Source: Hymenobacter sp. (GTDB taxonomy: Bacteria > Bacteroidota > Bacteroidia > Cytophagales > Hymenobacteraceae). From it: DNA of 36,491 nucleotides. Below, one piece after another: positions 1 through 8,818 of the stretch. The stretch's first letter is position 1. The number at the start of each line of letters is the position of its first letter. The stretch spans positions 1 to 36,491 of the forward strand of contig JANXOE010000143.1 of NCBI GenBank assembly GCA_025353745.1, in the 5' to 3' direction. The translations under genes and the position numbers were made by a program. The notes under the pieces are model-generated. The model was not told the origin of the DNA. It was given only the letters and a program-made list of their open reading frames with translations, and ran no database searches.

Positions 1-1
1 G

Positions 2-2335
2 TCGGTGTCGCCCTACGCCCGGCGCCTGTTCCACCAAATGGCGGTGCCCGAGGTCGACCACATCGACGGGCTGCCGCCGGCCGTGGCCTTGCAGCAGCAG
101 CGCGGGGCCCCGAGCACGCGCTCGTCGGTGGGCTCGGTCACCACGCTCGCCAACCTGCTGCGGATGCTGTACTCGCGGGCCGGCCGCTACCCGCCGGGCC
201 AGGGCATCGTGTACGCCGAAGGCTTTTCGCCCAACACGCCGGAGGGCGCCTGCCCCACCTGCCACGGCCTGGGCCGCGTGTACGAAGTCACCGAAGCCTC
301 GATGGTGCCCGACCCGGCGCTCACCATCCGCGAGCGGGCCGTGGCGGCCTGGCCCCAGGCCTGGGGCGGCCAAAACCAGCGCGACATCCTGGTGAGCCTG
401 GGCTACGACGTGGACACGCCCTGGCGCGAGCTGCCCCAAAAAGACCGCGACTGGATCCTGTTCACCGACGAGCAGCCCGTGGTGCCCGTGTACCCCGGCT
501 ACTCGCCCGCGCAAACCCAGCGGGCCCGCCAGCGCCGGGAGCCGCCCAACTACCTGGGCACCTTCAGCAGCGCCCGGCGGCACGTGCTGCACACCTTTGC
601 CACCACCCAAAGCGCCCTGATGAAAAAGCGCGTGGCCCAGTACCTGCTCGGCCAGGACTGCCCCACCTGCCACGGCAAGCGCCTGCGGCGGGAAGCGCTG
701 GCCGTCACGTTTGCCGGGCTCGACATCGCCGAGATGGCGCGCCTGCCCCTCAAGCGCCTGGCCGCCCTGCTGGGGCCCTACGCGGCAGCCAACGTGCTGA
801 GTAAAGAAGAAGAAGCCGCCGCGCCCGAAAAAGCCATCGTCACCCAGCGCATCGCCGCCGACCTGGGGGCCCGCCTGGCCGTGCTCCTCGACCTGGGCCT
901 CGGCTACCTGGCCCTGGAGCGCGGCACGCCTACGCTTTCGCCCGGCGAATTGCAGCGGCTTCGGCTGGCCACGCAGCTCTATTCTAACCTGTTCGGGGTG
1001 GTGTACGTGCTCGACGAGCCGTCGGCCGGCCTGCACCCGGCCGACACCGAAGCCCTGCTCACGGCCCTGGCCGGCCTGAAAAAAGCCGGCAACTCGCTCT
1101 TCGTCGTCGAGCACAACCTCGACGTGGTGCGCCAGGCCGACTGGCTCGTGGACGTGGGCCCCGCCGCCGGGGCCCACGGTGGGCGCGTGCTCTACAGCGG
1201 CCCGCCCGCCGGCCTGGCCGCCGTGGCCGAGTCGCAAACCCGGCGCTACCTGTTTGCGGTCGACCCGCCGGTTTTGCCCGCGCCGCGCCCGGCCACCGGC
1301 TGGCTGCAGCTGCGCGAGGTCACGCGCCACAACCTGCGCGGCCTGGCCGTCGATTTTCCGCTGGGCGTGTTCACGGCCGTCACCGGCGTGTCGGGCTCGG
1401 GCAAATCGAGCCTGGTGAGCCAGGTGCTGGTGGAGCTGGTGGCCGCCCGGCTCGGCCAGGTCCGGCCCGATGAAGCAGCAGATGTCGACCCGCTGGCGCG
1501 CCCGGCCCCCGGGGCCCCCGGCGGCCGCATCGCCGCCGGCCTGGAAAACATTCAGCGGCTGGTGCAGGTCGACCAGCAGCCCATCGGCCGCACGCCGCGC
1601 TCCAACCTGGCCACCTACACCGGCTTGTTCGACCACGTGCGGCGGCTGTTTGCCGCCACGCCGGCGGCCCGGCAGCGGCGCTACGACGCGGGCCGCTTCT
1701 CGTTCAACGTGGCCAAGGGGCGCTGCTCCACCTGCCAGGGCGAAGGCTTCGTGATGGTGGAATTGCTGTTCCTGCCCAGCGTGTACGCGCCCTGCCCGGC
1801 GTGCCACGGGGCCCGCTACAACGAAAAAACCCTCGAAATCAAGTACAAGGAAAAAAACATCGCCGACGTCCTGCACCTGACCGTGGACGACGCCTGGGCG
1901 TATTTCGAAGACGAGCCGCCCGTGCGCCGGGCCCTCGCCGTGCTGCGCGACGTGGGCCTGGGCTACCTGCGCCTGGGCCAGCCCGCCACCGAGCTTTCGG
2001 GCGGCGAAGCCCAGCGCGTGAAGCTGGCCACCGAGCTGCAGCGGGCCCCGCGCGGCCACACCCTCTACGTGCTCGACGAGCCCACCACCGGCCTGCACCC
2101 GGCCGACGTGGAGCGCCTGCTGCTGCAACTGGACGCGCTGGTCGAAGCCGGCAATTCGGTGGTGGTCGTCGAGCATGAAATGCGCGTGGTGGCCGCCGCC
2201 GACTGGGTTATCGACATCGGCCCCGGGGCCGGCGACGAGGGCGGCCAAGTGGTAATAGCCGCCCCGCCGGCCGAAGTGGCGAGGGCCCCCCAAAGCCGGA
2301 TTGCGCCGTACTTACGACGGTTTCTGGCGGGATAA
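2..2335 (+). CDS. Excinuclease ABC subunit A-like protein (UvrA family, UvrA2-type), 5' end truncated by window edge
   Basis: Open from the window edge. Zn-finger CPTCHGLG / CPTCHGKR / CSTCQGEGF...CPACHGARYN; Walker A TGVSGSGKSSLV; signatures TLSPGELQRLRLATQL and LSGGEAQRVKLATEL; Walker B VVYVLDEPSAGLHP and LYVLDEPTTGLHP. Confidence 0.93.
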   Translation, partial: SVSPYARRLFHQMAVPEVDHIDGLPPAVALQQQRGAPSTRSSVGSVTTLANLLRMLYSRAGRYPPGQGIVYAEGFSPNTPEGACPTCHGLGRVYEVTEASMVPDPALTIRERAVAAWPQAWGGQNQRDILVSLGYDVDTPWRELPQKDRDWILFTDEQPVVPVYPGYSPAQTQRARQRREPPNYLGTFSSARRHVLHTFATTQSALMKKRVAQYLLGQDCPTCHGKRLRREALAVTFAGLDIAEMARLPLKRLAALLGPYAAANVLSKEEEAAAPEKAIVTQRIAADLGARLAVLLDLGLGYLALERGTPTLSPGELQRLRLATQLYSNLFGVVYVLDEPSAGLHPADTEALLTALAGLKKAGNSLFVVEHNLDVVRQADWLVDVGPAAGAHGGRVLYSGPPAGLAAVAESQTRRYLFAVDPPVLPAPRPATGWLQLREVTRHNLRGLAVDFPLGVFTAVTGVSGSGKSSLVSQVLVELVAARLGQVRPDEAADVDPLARPAPGAPGGRIAAGLENIQRLVQVDQQPIGRTPRSNLATYTGLFDHVRRLFAATPAARQRRYDAGRFSFNVAKGRCSTCQGEGFVMVELLFLPSVYAPCPACHGARYNEKTLEIKYKEKNIADVLHLTVDDAWAYFEDEPPVRRALAVLRDVGLGYLRLGQPATELSGGEAQRVKLATELQRAPRGHTLYVLDEPTTGLHPADVERLLLQLDALVEAGNSVVVVEHEMRVVAAADWVIDIGPGAGDEGGQVVIAAPPAEVARAPQSRIAPYLRRFLAG

Positions 2336-2638
2336 ACCGAAAAAAATCCGGCGCGAAAACCGGGCTTTTAAGGGTTCGTAAAGGTCATTCCCACTGCTGC
2401 ACTTGTAACCAGGGCATTGCGACGGCCCCGGCGGCTTGCCCCCGGCGCCCCGCAAGCAGCGCGGGAAGCGCGGCCGTTACAGCGGCGGCACCGGCCGCCG
2501 GTGGCGGCAGGCCAGAGTTGCCAAAATCTGGCGCTGGCACAGAAGCGGCAAAGCTGTTTTTGGATTTTTTCAGCCAACGGTGCAGCCTTCTTTCGAGGCC
2601 CTGGCCGGGGCTTTGGCAGGGCCCCAACGCGCTTGGTA

Positions 2639-3103
2639 TCAGTCGGCCAGGGCCGCGCGCAACAGCGCCGGTACTTGCGCCAGGCCCTTGGTCAGGGCCC
2701 CATCCACGCCGTACTGCACCGGGAGCAGCCGGGCCGCGTCCTGGTAGTCGACCTGCACGCGCTGCTGGTCGTCTTCCCATACCACGGCCCGCAGGGGCAG
2801 CTCCAGCGCCGCGTGGGGATGGGCTTGCATAATCGGCGTGCCCGCGGCCGGGTTGCCAAAAATAAGCAGCCGCGTCGGGCGCAAAACGGTGCCCGCCTGG
2901 GCCGCGGCCGCGCGCTGGTCAATGTCGGCAAACACCGTTAGGCCGTGCGCGGTCAGCGCCGCTTTAAGGCGCGTCACCGTCGCATCGAACCCGTGTTTGC
3001 TCTGCAACGTGACGACGGTGGAGGGAATTTGAGCCATGGTCGGGGAGGGGCTGGTTAGGGCCAGGGCGAGAAAAGAGGCCACCACTACCAGGCGTCTTTT
3101 CAT
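2639..3103 (-). CDS. DUF302 domain-containing protein with N-terminal signal peptide
   Basis: MKRRLVVVASFLALALTSPSPTMAQ signal followed by a DUF302-like core (HGFDATVTRLKAALTAHGLTVFADIDQRAAA...LLIFGNPAAGTPIMQAHPHAALELPLRAVVWED). Annotated start is internal to the longer ORF 2639..3655. Confidence 0.8.
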   Translation of the reverse strand: MKRRLVVVASFLALALTSPSPTMAQIPSTVVTLQSKHGFDATVTRLKAALTAHGLTVFADIDQRAAAAQAGTVLRPTRLLIFGNPAAGTPIMQAHPHAALELPLRAVVWEDDQQRVQVDYQDAARLLPVQYGVDGALTKGLAQVPALLRAALAD

Positions 3104-3130
3104 CGGGCAGCTGGGTAGGTTAATGGCTGT

Positions 3131-3598
3131 CATACAGCTGAGTAGTAAGTTTGCCGTGGCTTGTCGCGCAGGCCCGGCACGTCGGGCAGCCGCGGTAGGG
3201 CCCCGGTGTTGATGAAAATGCGGTCGGCTTCCACACAGCAGCTCTTCCCCGGCTTCGGCGAGGCGCACCCGCTCGGGGCCGGCAAGCGGGGCGTGGCCCG
3301 TGAGCAGCGTCGGCCCCGGAAAGGAGGTAACGTTGGCCCGGTTGCGCTTGCGCAAAAAATCGGTCAGGTTGTTTTTCTCCGCGATGGCCGTTGGGTAGGG
3401 CACGCCTTGCTCGGCGCTGTGCACCAGCGATTTGGTGGGAATGCAGGCAATATTGATGCACGTGCCGCCGTACATCTGCGCCGACTGCTCCACCGGGGCC
3501 ACGCGCCAGCCCTGGGCGGCCATGAAAGCGGCCAACGTTTTGCCGGCCTTGCCGAAACCGATGACCAAGGCTTGGAAGTGCTGCGCAGACGGGGGCAT
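3131..3598 (-). pseudogene. rclA: Truncated, frameshifted RclA-like FAD/NAD(P) pyridine nucleotide-disulfide oxidoreductase
   Basis: N-terminal FAD-binding and redox Cys region QALVIGFGKAGKTLAAFMAAQGWRVAPVEQSAQMYGGTCINIACIPTKSLVHSAEQG; a frame change at about 3228-3240, after which EADRIFINTGALPRLPDVPGL continues in another frame. Sequence ends after about one third of the expected protein. Confidence 0.8.
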
Positions 3599-3704
3599 GG
3601 CGGGGGCGTAGCGGGTTGGAACTGGACTAAATGGTCCGCGCCCGGGGCAGCGCACGCGGACGACAAGGCTTTAAGACCGCGCCGCCGGCCCCCAAGCGGG
3701 CGCT

Positions 3705-4301
3705 TTATTTGCTGTAAACAGCCTTCGTTTCCGTCAGGCGGTTCAGCCACTGCTGCGCCGAATTGGCCACCAGCACCACGGCCCCGGTTAGCATCATCAC
3801 GTCTTTGAGCACCAGCCGGCCCCGGCCCGACAGGAACGGGAACCCGTGGTCGGCATCTCCCAGGGGCGGCACCCACGATTCGGGGGTCGTGAATAAGAAG
3901 GACAGCGTGCCCAGGCTCAGGATGACAACCAGTAGGCCGCCAACGACGCCGAATGCCGGATGCACCCCATTGGCCAGCAGCAGAATGCCCAGGCCGACCA
4001 ACAGCGCGCCCAGCACGCGGGCGAAGCCGTAGGTGTTGTTGGCTTCGTTCCACTGCCGGTTTTCCGGCTTCAATTCTCCTTCTTTGCCCTGGTGCAGCTT
4101 GTATTCGGACGGGTGATTGTAGAAAAAGGACATCAAAGGCGTCGTCGCCACGAAGGGAACGATGCCGTCGGCTTCGTAAGCGAAAAACTTCAACCCGCCG
4201 ATCCAGATCAAGACGAGGGCAATGGCGATGCGCAGGGCGCGGACACCGGCCAGCTGCCAGCCAGCCAGCCAACGAAGGTTGCGTTGAAGTGATGAATCCA
4301 T
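3705..4301 (-). CDS. rclC: DUF417/YkgB family inner-membrane protein (RclC-like, reactive chlorine resistance)
   Basis: RIAIALVLIWIGGLKFFAYEADGIVPFVATTPLMSFFYNHPSEYK...NNTYGFARVLG...TLSFLFTTPESWVPPLGDADHGFPFLSGRGRLVLKDVMMLTGAVVL resembles E. coli RclC (YkgB) as recalled. Start chosen at MDSSLQRN. Confidence 0.88.
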   Translation of the reverse strand: MDSSLQRNLRWLAGWQLAGVRALRIAIALVLIWIGGLKFFAYEADGIVPFVATTPLMSFFYNHPSEYKLHQGKEGELKPENRQWNEANNTYGFARVLGALLVGLGILLLANGVHPAFGVVGGLLVVILSLGTLSFLFTTPESWVPPLGDADHGFPFLSGRGRLVLKDVMMLTGAVVLVANSAQQWLNRLTETKAVYSK

Positions 4302-4492
4302 TGCCATGATAGTTGGGTTTCTAACAGCTGGGCACATGCAAGCGTCCGGCCGTTCGGTGGATGAATTTAACTATTAATTATATGCAATTAAAAACACAAA
4401 AAGCTGCGGAGAAGCGCTAATGAACAGCTTGTTATCGGTACAGGAGGATCGAAAAGAGCGGCCCTGCTTGCCCGGGTTGGCCAACGGGGGCG

Positions 4493-5140
4493 TCAGCGCC
4501 GCCGGCGGGGCATGGTGCCGAACACGTGGTCCCAAAGGGTAGTGGATACGCCAAAGGCAGCTTCTTCCTGCGTGTAGTGGTGCATGGCGTGGTGGTGCCA
4601 GAGCAGCTTCAGCGCGTTTCTGGGCGGGGCGTACATGTGCAGCACGTAGTGCACGAACAGGTAGCTGGCATAGCCGAACACGAAACCGGCGAGCACGCCA
4701 AAGGCGGCCTGGCCCAGCGTGAACCGAAAAATGAAAAACAGCAGCGAGGCCACGAACACGGTGAGAATCGGCGGCATGGCCAGCCGGGTTTTGTCCTTCG
4801 GATACTCGTGGTGCACGCCGTGCATGGTGTACTGAAACGTCGTCCGCGCCGGAGTGGTGGTGGCCAGGTGGTACACGAACCGGTGCATCAGGTACTCGGC
4901 CAGCGTGAAAAGCAGCAGGCCCCCCAGGAACAGCCCAAAGGCCGAGAGCCCCGTGAGCAGGTTGCGCGTGAGGCCATAGTAGAGGCTAACGCCGGCCGTG
5001 ACCAGGAAAATGGACACGGGCGCGGCGAAGTGGGTATGCGTCAGGCGTTCCAGTACCGGGTTTTCGAACAATTGGGCAGAACCTTTGTGCTTCGGCCGGA
5101 GCGCCGCCGGTGGTTTTGGGGGGTTGGCAGGAGTAGGCAT
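4493..5140 (-). CDS. Fatty acid hydroxylase / sterol desaturase superfamily membrane protein
   Basis: Histidine boxes HRFVYH, HGVHHEYP and HHHAMHH with multiple TM segments. Start chosen at MPTPANPPK. Confidence 0.85.
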   Translation of the reverse strand: MPTPANPPKPPAALRPKHKGSAQLFENPVLERLTHTHFAAPVSIFLVTAGVSLYYGLTRNLLTGLSAFGLFLGGLLLFTLAEYLMHRFVYHLATTTPARTTFQYTMHGVHHEYPKDKTRLAMPPILTVFVASLLFFIFRFTLGQAAFGVLAGFVFGYASYLFVHYVLHMYAPPRNALKLLWHHHAMHHYTQEEAAFGVSTTLWDHVFGTMPRRRR

Positions 5141-5972
5141 GAGAAAGAAAAGCCACGGTAAACAAGCCGGCATCGGCCCCAGACCAGGAGCTAAAAGCAG
5201 CCAAAAGCTATGAACGGCGGGGAGAAACGTGCTTGGTGGTAAGCCCGGGTACGGTGCATCAGCCGCCCGAACCCGGTCACCAGCAATTGGCGCACTCGCC
5301 CCGCTACGACCGCAAAATTATGACCAACCAGTTGCCCGAAGGAGGCACAAATCCGGGTATGTATAGCACAAATCAACGATTTTATTTGAGGTTATCCTGA
5401 AGTAGGATGCTGGCTTTTAACCGAAGTTACTCCTGTGAAAAGTGCCTTTTTTAAATATTTAGGTACAATTCAACGCGGTGGGGGCCCTCGCCCAACGCCA
5501 CGTCTGGGTAGCCTGACGCTCAGTAGCGGCCCGAAAACACGGCTATTGCAGGTGGTAGCAGGCGCGGCGCAAACGCCTGATTTTTTCCAGCGCACGCTGG
5601 CGCAATCAGGGCCCCCCGTACAAAGTCAAGCAACGCCGATACTGGCGAAACACGGTTTCTGGTGCCCATTTCATTGCTGTTGTAAGCCGGGCTATAAAAT
5701 GGATTTTACAAAGTATAATAAAAAATTAATCATTAGATCCATGTTTTAAAGCTTAGCACTAGTCATTTTTATAAAATTACTTCGTTTTTTTGCTTAAAAC
5801 CTCTCATTATCAATCAAAAATGCAATCGCCGGTACTGGTTTCTAGTAATGGTTTTGCCGATTTCTTGAGGTGGTACGCACTATCTGACTAGTCATTATCA
5901 TCGGGTGTGGTTGAGTAATGCCGGGACGGCCCCCGTCTAAGCAGGCTGTTCTTTTGAAACATAGTCCCTGCC

Positions 5973-6344
5973 ATGCTCGCCGGCTTGTCGAATTTCACGC
6001 CCTTCGTGCTACAAAAACTCCGGGACCTGACCGAGCAGCACTACCGCCAGAAGCACACCCCGGCCGACTACGCCGGCCCGCTCAACCTCAGCCCCAAAGC
6101 GCTGGGGGAGCCGACGCGCATCCATTTCCAAAAAACCCTCACCGACCTCATCAAGGAGCGCCTCGTGATGGAAGCCCAGCGGGCGCTGTACCTGAGCGCT
6201 AAATCAATCAAGGAAATTGCCTGCACGCTGGGTTTCAGCGATGCGTATTACTTCAGCCGCTTTTTCAAGCACAATACGGCCGTGGCGCCCCGGCAATACC
6301 GCCACGCGGCATGGGCCACGCAGTCGGTCCATTCGTCCAAGTAG
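5973..6344 (+). pseudogene. AraC-family regulator C-terminal HTH domain only (N-terminal domain missing; truncated gene or standalone HTH)
   Basis: FQKTLTDLIKERLVMEAQRALYLSAKSIKEIACTLGFSDAYYFSRFFKHNTAVAPRQYR is a typical AraC double-HTH; no N-terminal sensory domain is seen upstream. Confidence 0.7.
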
Positions 6345-6436
6345 TAGTGCCAATTGTCCATTTCGGGGCGCCGGGGCATCGGCCATTTTTGTGTAGTCAA
6401 TTATTTGACACATAACCACAACCATAATTTACCATC

Positions 6437-6979
6437 ATGCCCCGTCTAACCGCCCTCAGCCCCGATACTGCCACCGGCAAAACCAAAACCCTTTTCGACG
6501 CGGTCCACAGCAAAATGGGCGTCGTGCCCAACATGATGCGCACCATGGGCAACTCGCCGGCCCTGCTCGAAGGCTACCTCAACCTGAGCGGGGCCCTGGG
6601 CAACGGCACGCTCGGCGCCAAGCTCGGCGAACAGCTGGCGCTGGCCATTTCCGAAACGCACGGCTGCGATTACTGTCTGGCGGCGCACTCGTTCATCGCC
6701 GACAAAATGGTCCACCTCGACGCCGGCACCATCGCCGCCAGCCGCTCGCTGAGCCCGATCGACGCCAAAACCGACGCCGCCCTCCTCTTTGCCCGGCAGC
6801 TGGTGGACAAGCGGGGCCTGGTGAGCGATGCCGACGTGGCCGCCATAAAGGCCGCCGGCTACACGGAAGGCCAGGTGGGCGAAATTGTGGGCCACGTGGC
6901 CCTGAACGTGCTCACCAACTACTTCAACAACACGGCCGGTACGACGCTCGACTTTCCGGCGGCGGCCAAGCTGGCTTAA
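6437..6979 (+). CDS. Carboxymuconolactone decarboxylase / AhpD-like peroxidase-related protein
   Basis: ETHGCDYCLAAHSFIADK (CxxC...H AhpD-like motif), all-alpha CMD pattern, complete ORF. Confidence 0.85.
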   Translation: MPRLTALSPDTATGKTKTLFDAVHSKMGVVPNMMRTMGNSPALLEGYLNLSGALGNGTLGAKLGEQLALAISETHGCDYCLAAHSFIADKMVHLDAGTIAASRSLSPIDAKTDAALLFARQLVDKRGLVSDADVAAIKAAGYTEGQVGEIVGHVALNVLTNYFNNTAGTTLDFPAAAKLA

Positions 6980-7034
6980 GGAGCGCAAGCAGCGGCGCGG
7001 CCGGCCATCAATCCATTTCTTACCCGACTCGACC

Positions 7035-8159
7035 ATGGCTTCCGACCCCAATAACCCCTTCACCCGCCGTCGCTTCCTCGGGGCCGCCGGCCTGCTGGCC
7101 GGCGGCCTGCCGTTTTTCTCCTTTGCCGGTTCCATTTCTCACCCTTCAAAAGCCTTGCTTATGAACACGCCGGAAGCCCCCAATCCTCCCATTACCGTAC
7201 ACGACTGGGCCACCGACCCGCACCTGGACCCGCAGGTGCGCGCCTTTCTCAAAGGCCTGAACACGGGCGGCCCCGGGCTGGAAACCCTCTCGCCGGTGGC
7301 CGCCCGGCAGGTTCTGGCCGATGCCCAAAAGGCCGCCAAAGTCGACTTGTCCGGGGTGGACGTCACCGAAAAGACGATCACGCAGGACGGCCTGACGGTG
7401 CCCTTGCACATCACGCGGCCCACGGGGGCGAGCGGCATTTTGCCCGTGTTCATGTTCATCCACGGCGGGGGCTGGGTGCTGGGCGATTTTCCCACCCACC
7501 GGCGCATGGTGCGCGATTTGGTGGTGCTCACGGGCTACGCCGGCGTGTTCATCAACTACACCCGCACGCCGGACGCTGCCTTTCCCACGGCCATCAACGA
7601 AATCTACGCCGCCACCAAGTGGGTGGCCGAGCACGGGGCCGAAATCAACGTGGACGGCCAGAACCTGGCCGTGGTGGGCAACAGTGTAGGCGGCAACATG
7701 ACGGCCGTCACCTGCCTGCAGGCCAAGGAGAAGGGAGGGCCCCGCATCAAGCTCCAGATCATGTTCTGGCCCATCGTGGACTCCAATTTCACCACGGAGT
7801 CGTACCAGCGGTACGGCCAGGACCGGTTCCTGACCACGCCCACGATGAAGTGGATGTACGACATGTACATTAAAGATCCCGCCAAGCGCAAAAATATCCA
7901 CGCCTCGCCGCTGCAGGCCACCATTGAGCAGCTGCGCGACCTGCCCCCGGCCCTGATCCAGGTGGCCGAGAACGACATCCTGCGCGACGAAGGCGAGGCC
8001 TACGGCCGCAAGCTGCGCGATGCCGGCGTGCCGGCCACGTGCATCCGCTACAACGGCGTGATCCACGATTTCGGCCTGCTCAACGGCCTGGCGGAGGTGC
8101 CGGCCACCAAATCGCTGTTTTACCACGCCGCCGCCCAACTCAAGCACTACCTGGGCTAA
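7035..8159 (+). CDS. Alpha/beta hydrolase (HSL/esterase-like) with Tat-type N-terminus
   Basis: TRRRFLGAAGLLAGG Tat-like leader; HGGGW oxyanion motif; GNSVGGN nucleophile elbow; NDILRDEGEAY and VIHDF for Asp/His. Confidence 0.88.
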   Translation: MASDPNNPFTRRRFLGAAGLLAGGLPFFSFAGSISHPSKALLMNTPEAPNPPITVHDWATDPHLDPQVRAFLKGLNTGGPGLETLSPVAARQVLADAQKAAKVDLSGVDVTEKTITQDGLTVPLHITRPTGASGILPVFMFIHGGGWVLGDFPTHRRMVRDLVVLTGYAGVFINYTRTPDAAFPTAINEIYAATKWVAEHGAEINVDGQNLAVVGNSVGGNMTAVTCLQAKEKGGPRIKLQIMFWPIVDSNFTTESYQRYGQDRFLTTPTMKWMYDMYIKDPAKRKNIHASPLQATIEQLRDLPPALIQVAENDILRDEGEAYGRKLRDAGVPATCIRYNGVIHDFGLLNGLAEVPATKSLFYHAAAQLKHYLG

Positions 8160-8241
8160 CCCCCGCCGGGCTTTGCAACCGAAGCGCCACGGCGGCCGTG
8201 CCGGGCCATTTTTTATTTCTCCATTCAACGGGTTGTTTGCC

Positions 8242-8687
8242 ATGAAATACAAAAAAATAAAAGCCGACAACCTCGACGTTTTCTATCGCGAAGCCGGCGA
8301 TAAGTCCAAGCCCGCCCGCCTGTCGCTGCCCGGATTTCCTGCCTCCTCGCTCATGTTCCGCGACCTAATGCGGGACTTAGAGGACCGGTACTACCTGGTG
8401 GCGCCGGACCATCCCGGCTTTGGCTGGGAAAGCTTTTCGAGCGTGGCGGAGTTCGAGTACATTTTTGACCGCTTGGCGCAGCTGATGGAAAGCTTTGTCC
8501 AGGCCCTGGGCCTGAAAAAAATGGCCATCTACGTCATGGACTGCGGGGCCCCGGCCGGGTTCCGCACGGCCGCGCACCACCGGAGGAGGTGAGCGCGCTG
8601 CTCATCGTGCAAAACGGCAACGCCTGCGACGAAGGCCTGGAAACTTTTTGGGCCCCCGTCAAGGCGTACTGGAAAGATAGCCAGTAG
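8242..8687 (+). pseudogene. Alpha/beta hydrolase (haloalkane dehalogenase-like) remnant, frameshifted and C-terminally truncated
   Basis: MKYKKIKADNLDVFYREAG...LPGFPASSLMFRDLMRDLEDRYYLVAPDHPGFGW...LGLKKMAIYVMDCGAPAGFR, then a frame break at about 8565-8585, continuing as EEVSALLIVQNGNACDEGLETFWAPVKAYWKDSQ*. Confidence 0.78.
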
Positions 8688-8818
8688 GCTGGAGGAAGCC
8701 CACAAAGTAGAGGCCGAGCTCATCGACAAATTCACGCAAAAAATGTGCCCCGGTAACCGTCCAGGCGGGCCGGTGGCGCAGCCCGCCGCAGGCCCTCTCC
8801 GCTAACCTACCCCAACCA

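Noticed and set aside
2417-2941. ORFs on the + strand between uvrA and DUF302 (174, 103 and 104 aa)
   Set aside because: Overlap the minus-strand DUF302 gene and are Arg/Gly/Ala/Pro-rich; no domain.
5435-5749. 104-aa ORF in the AT-rich intergenic region
   Set aside because: No recognisable domain, odd composition, mid-ORF hairpin and no promoter; not supported as a CDS.
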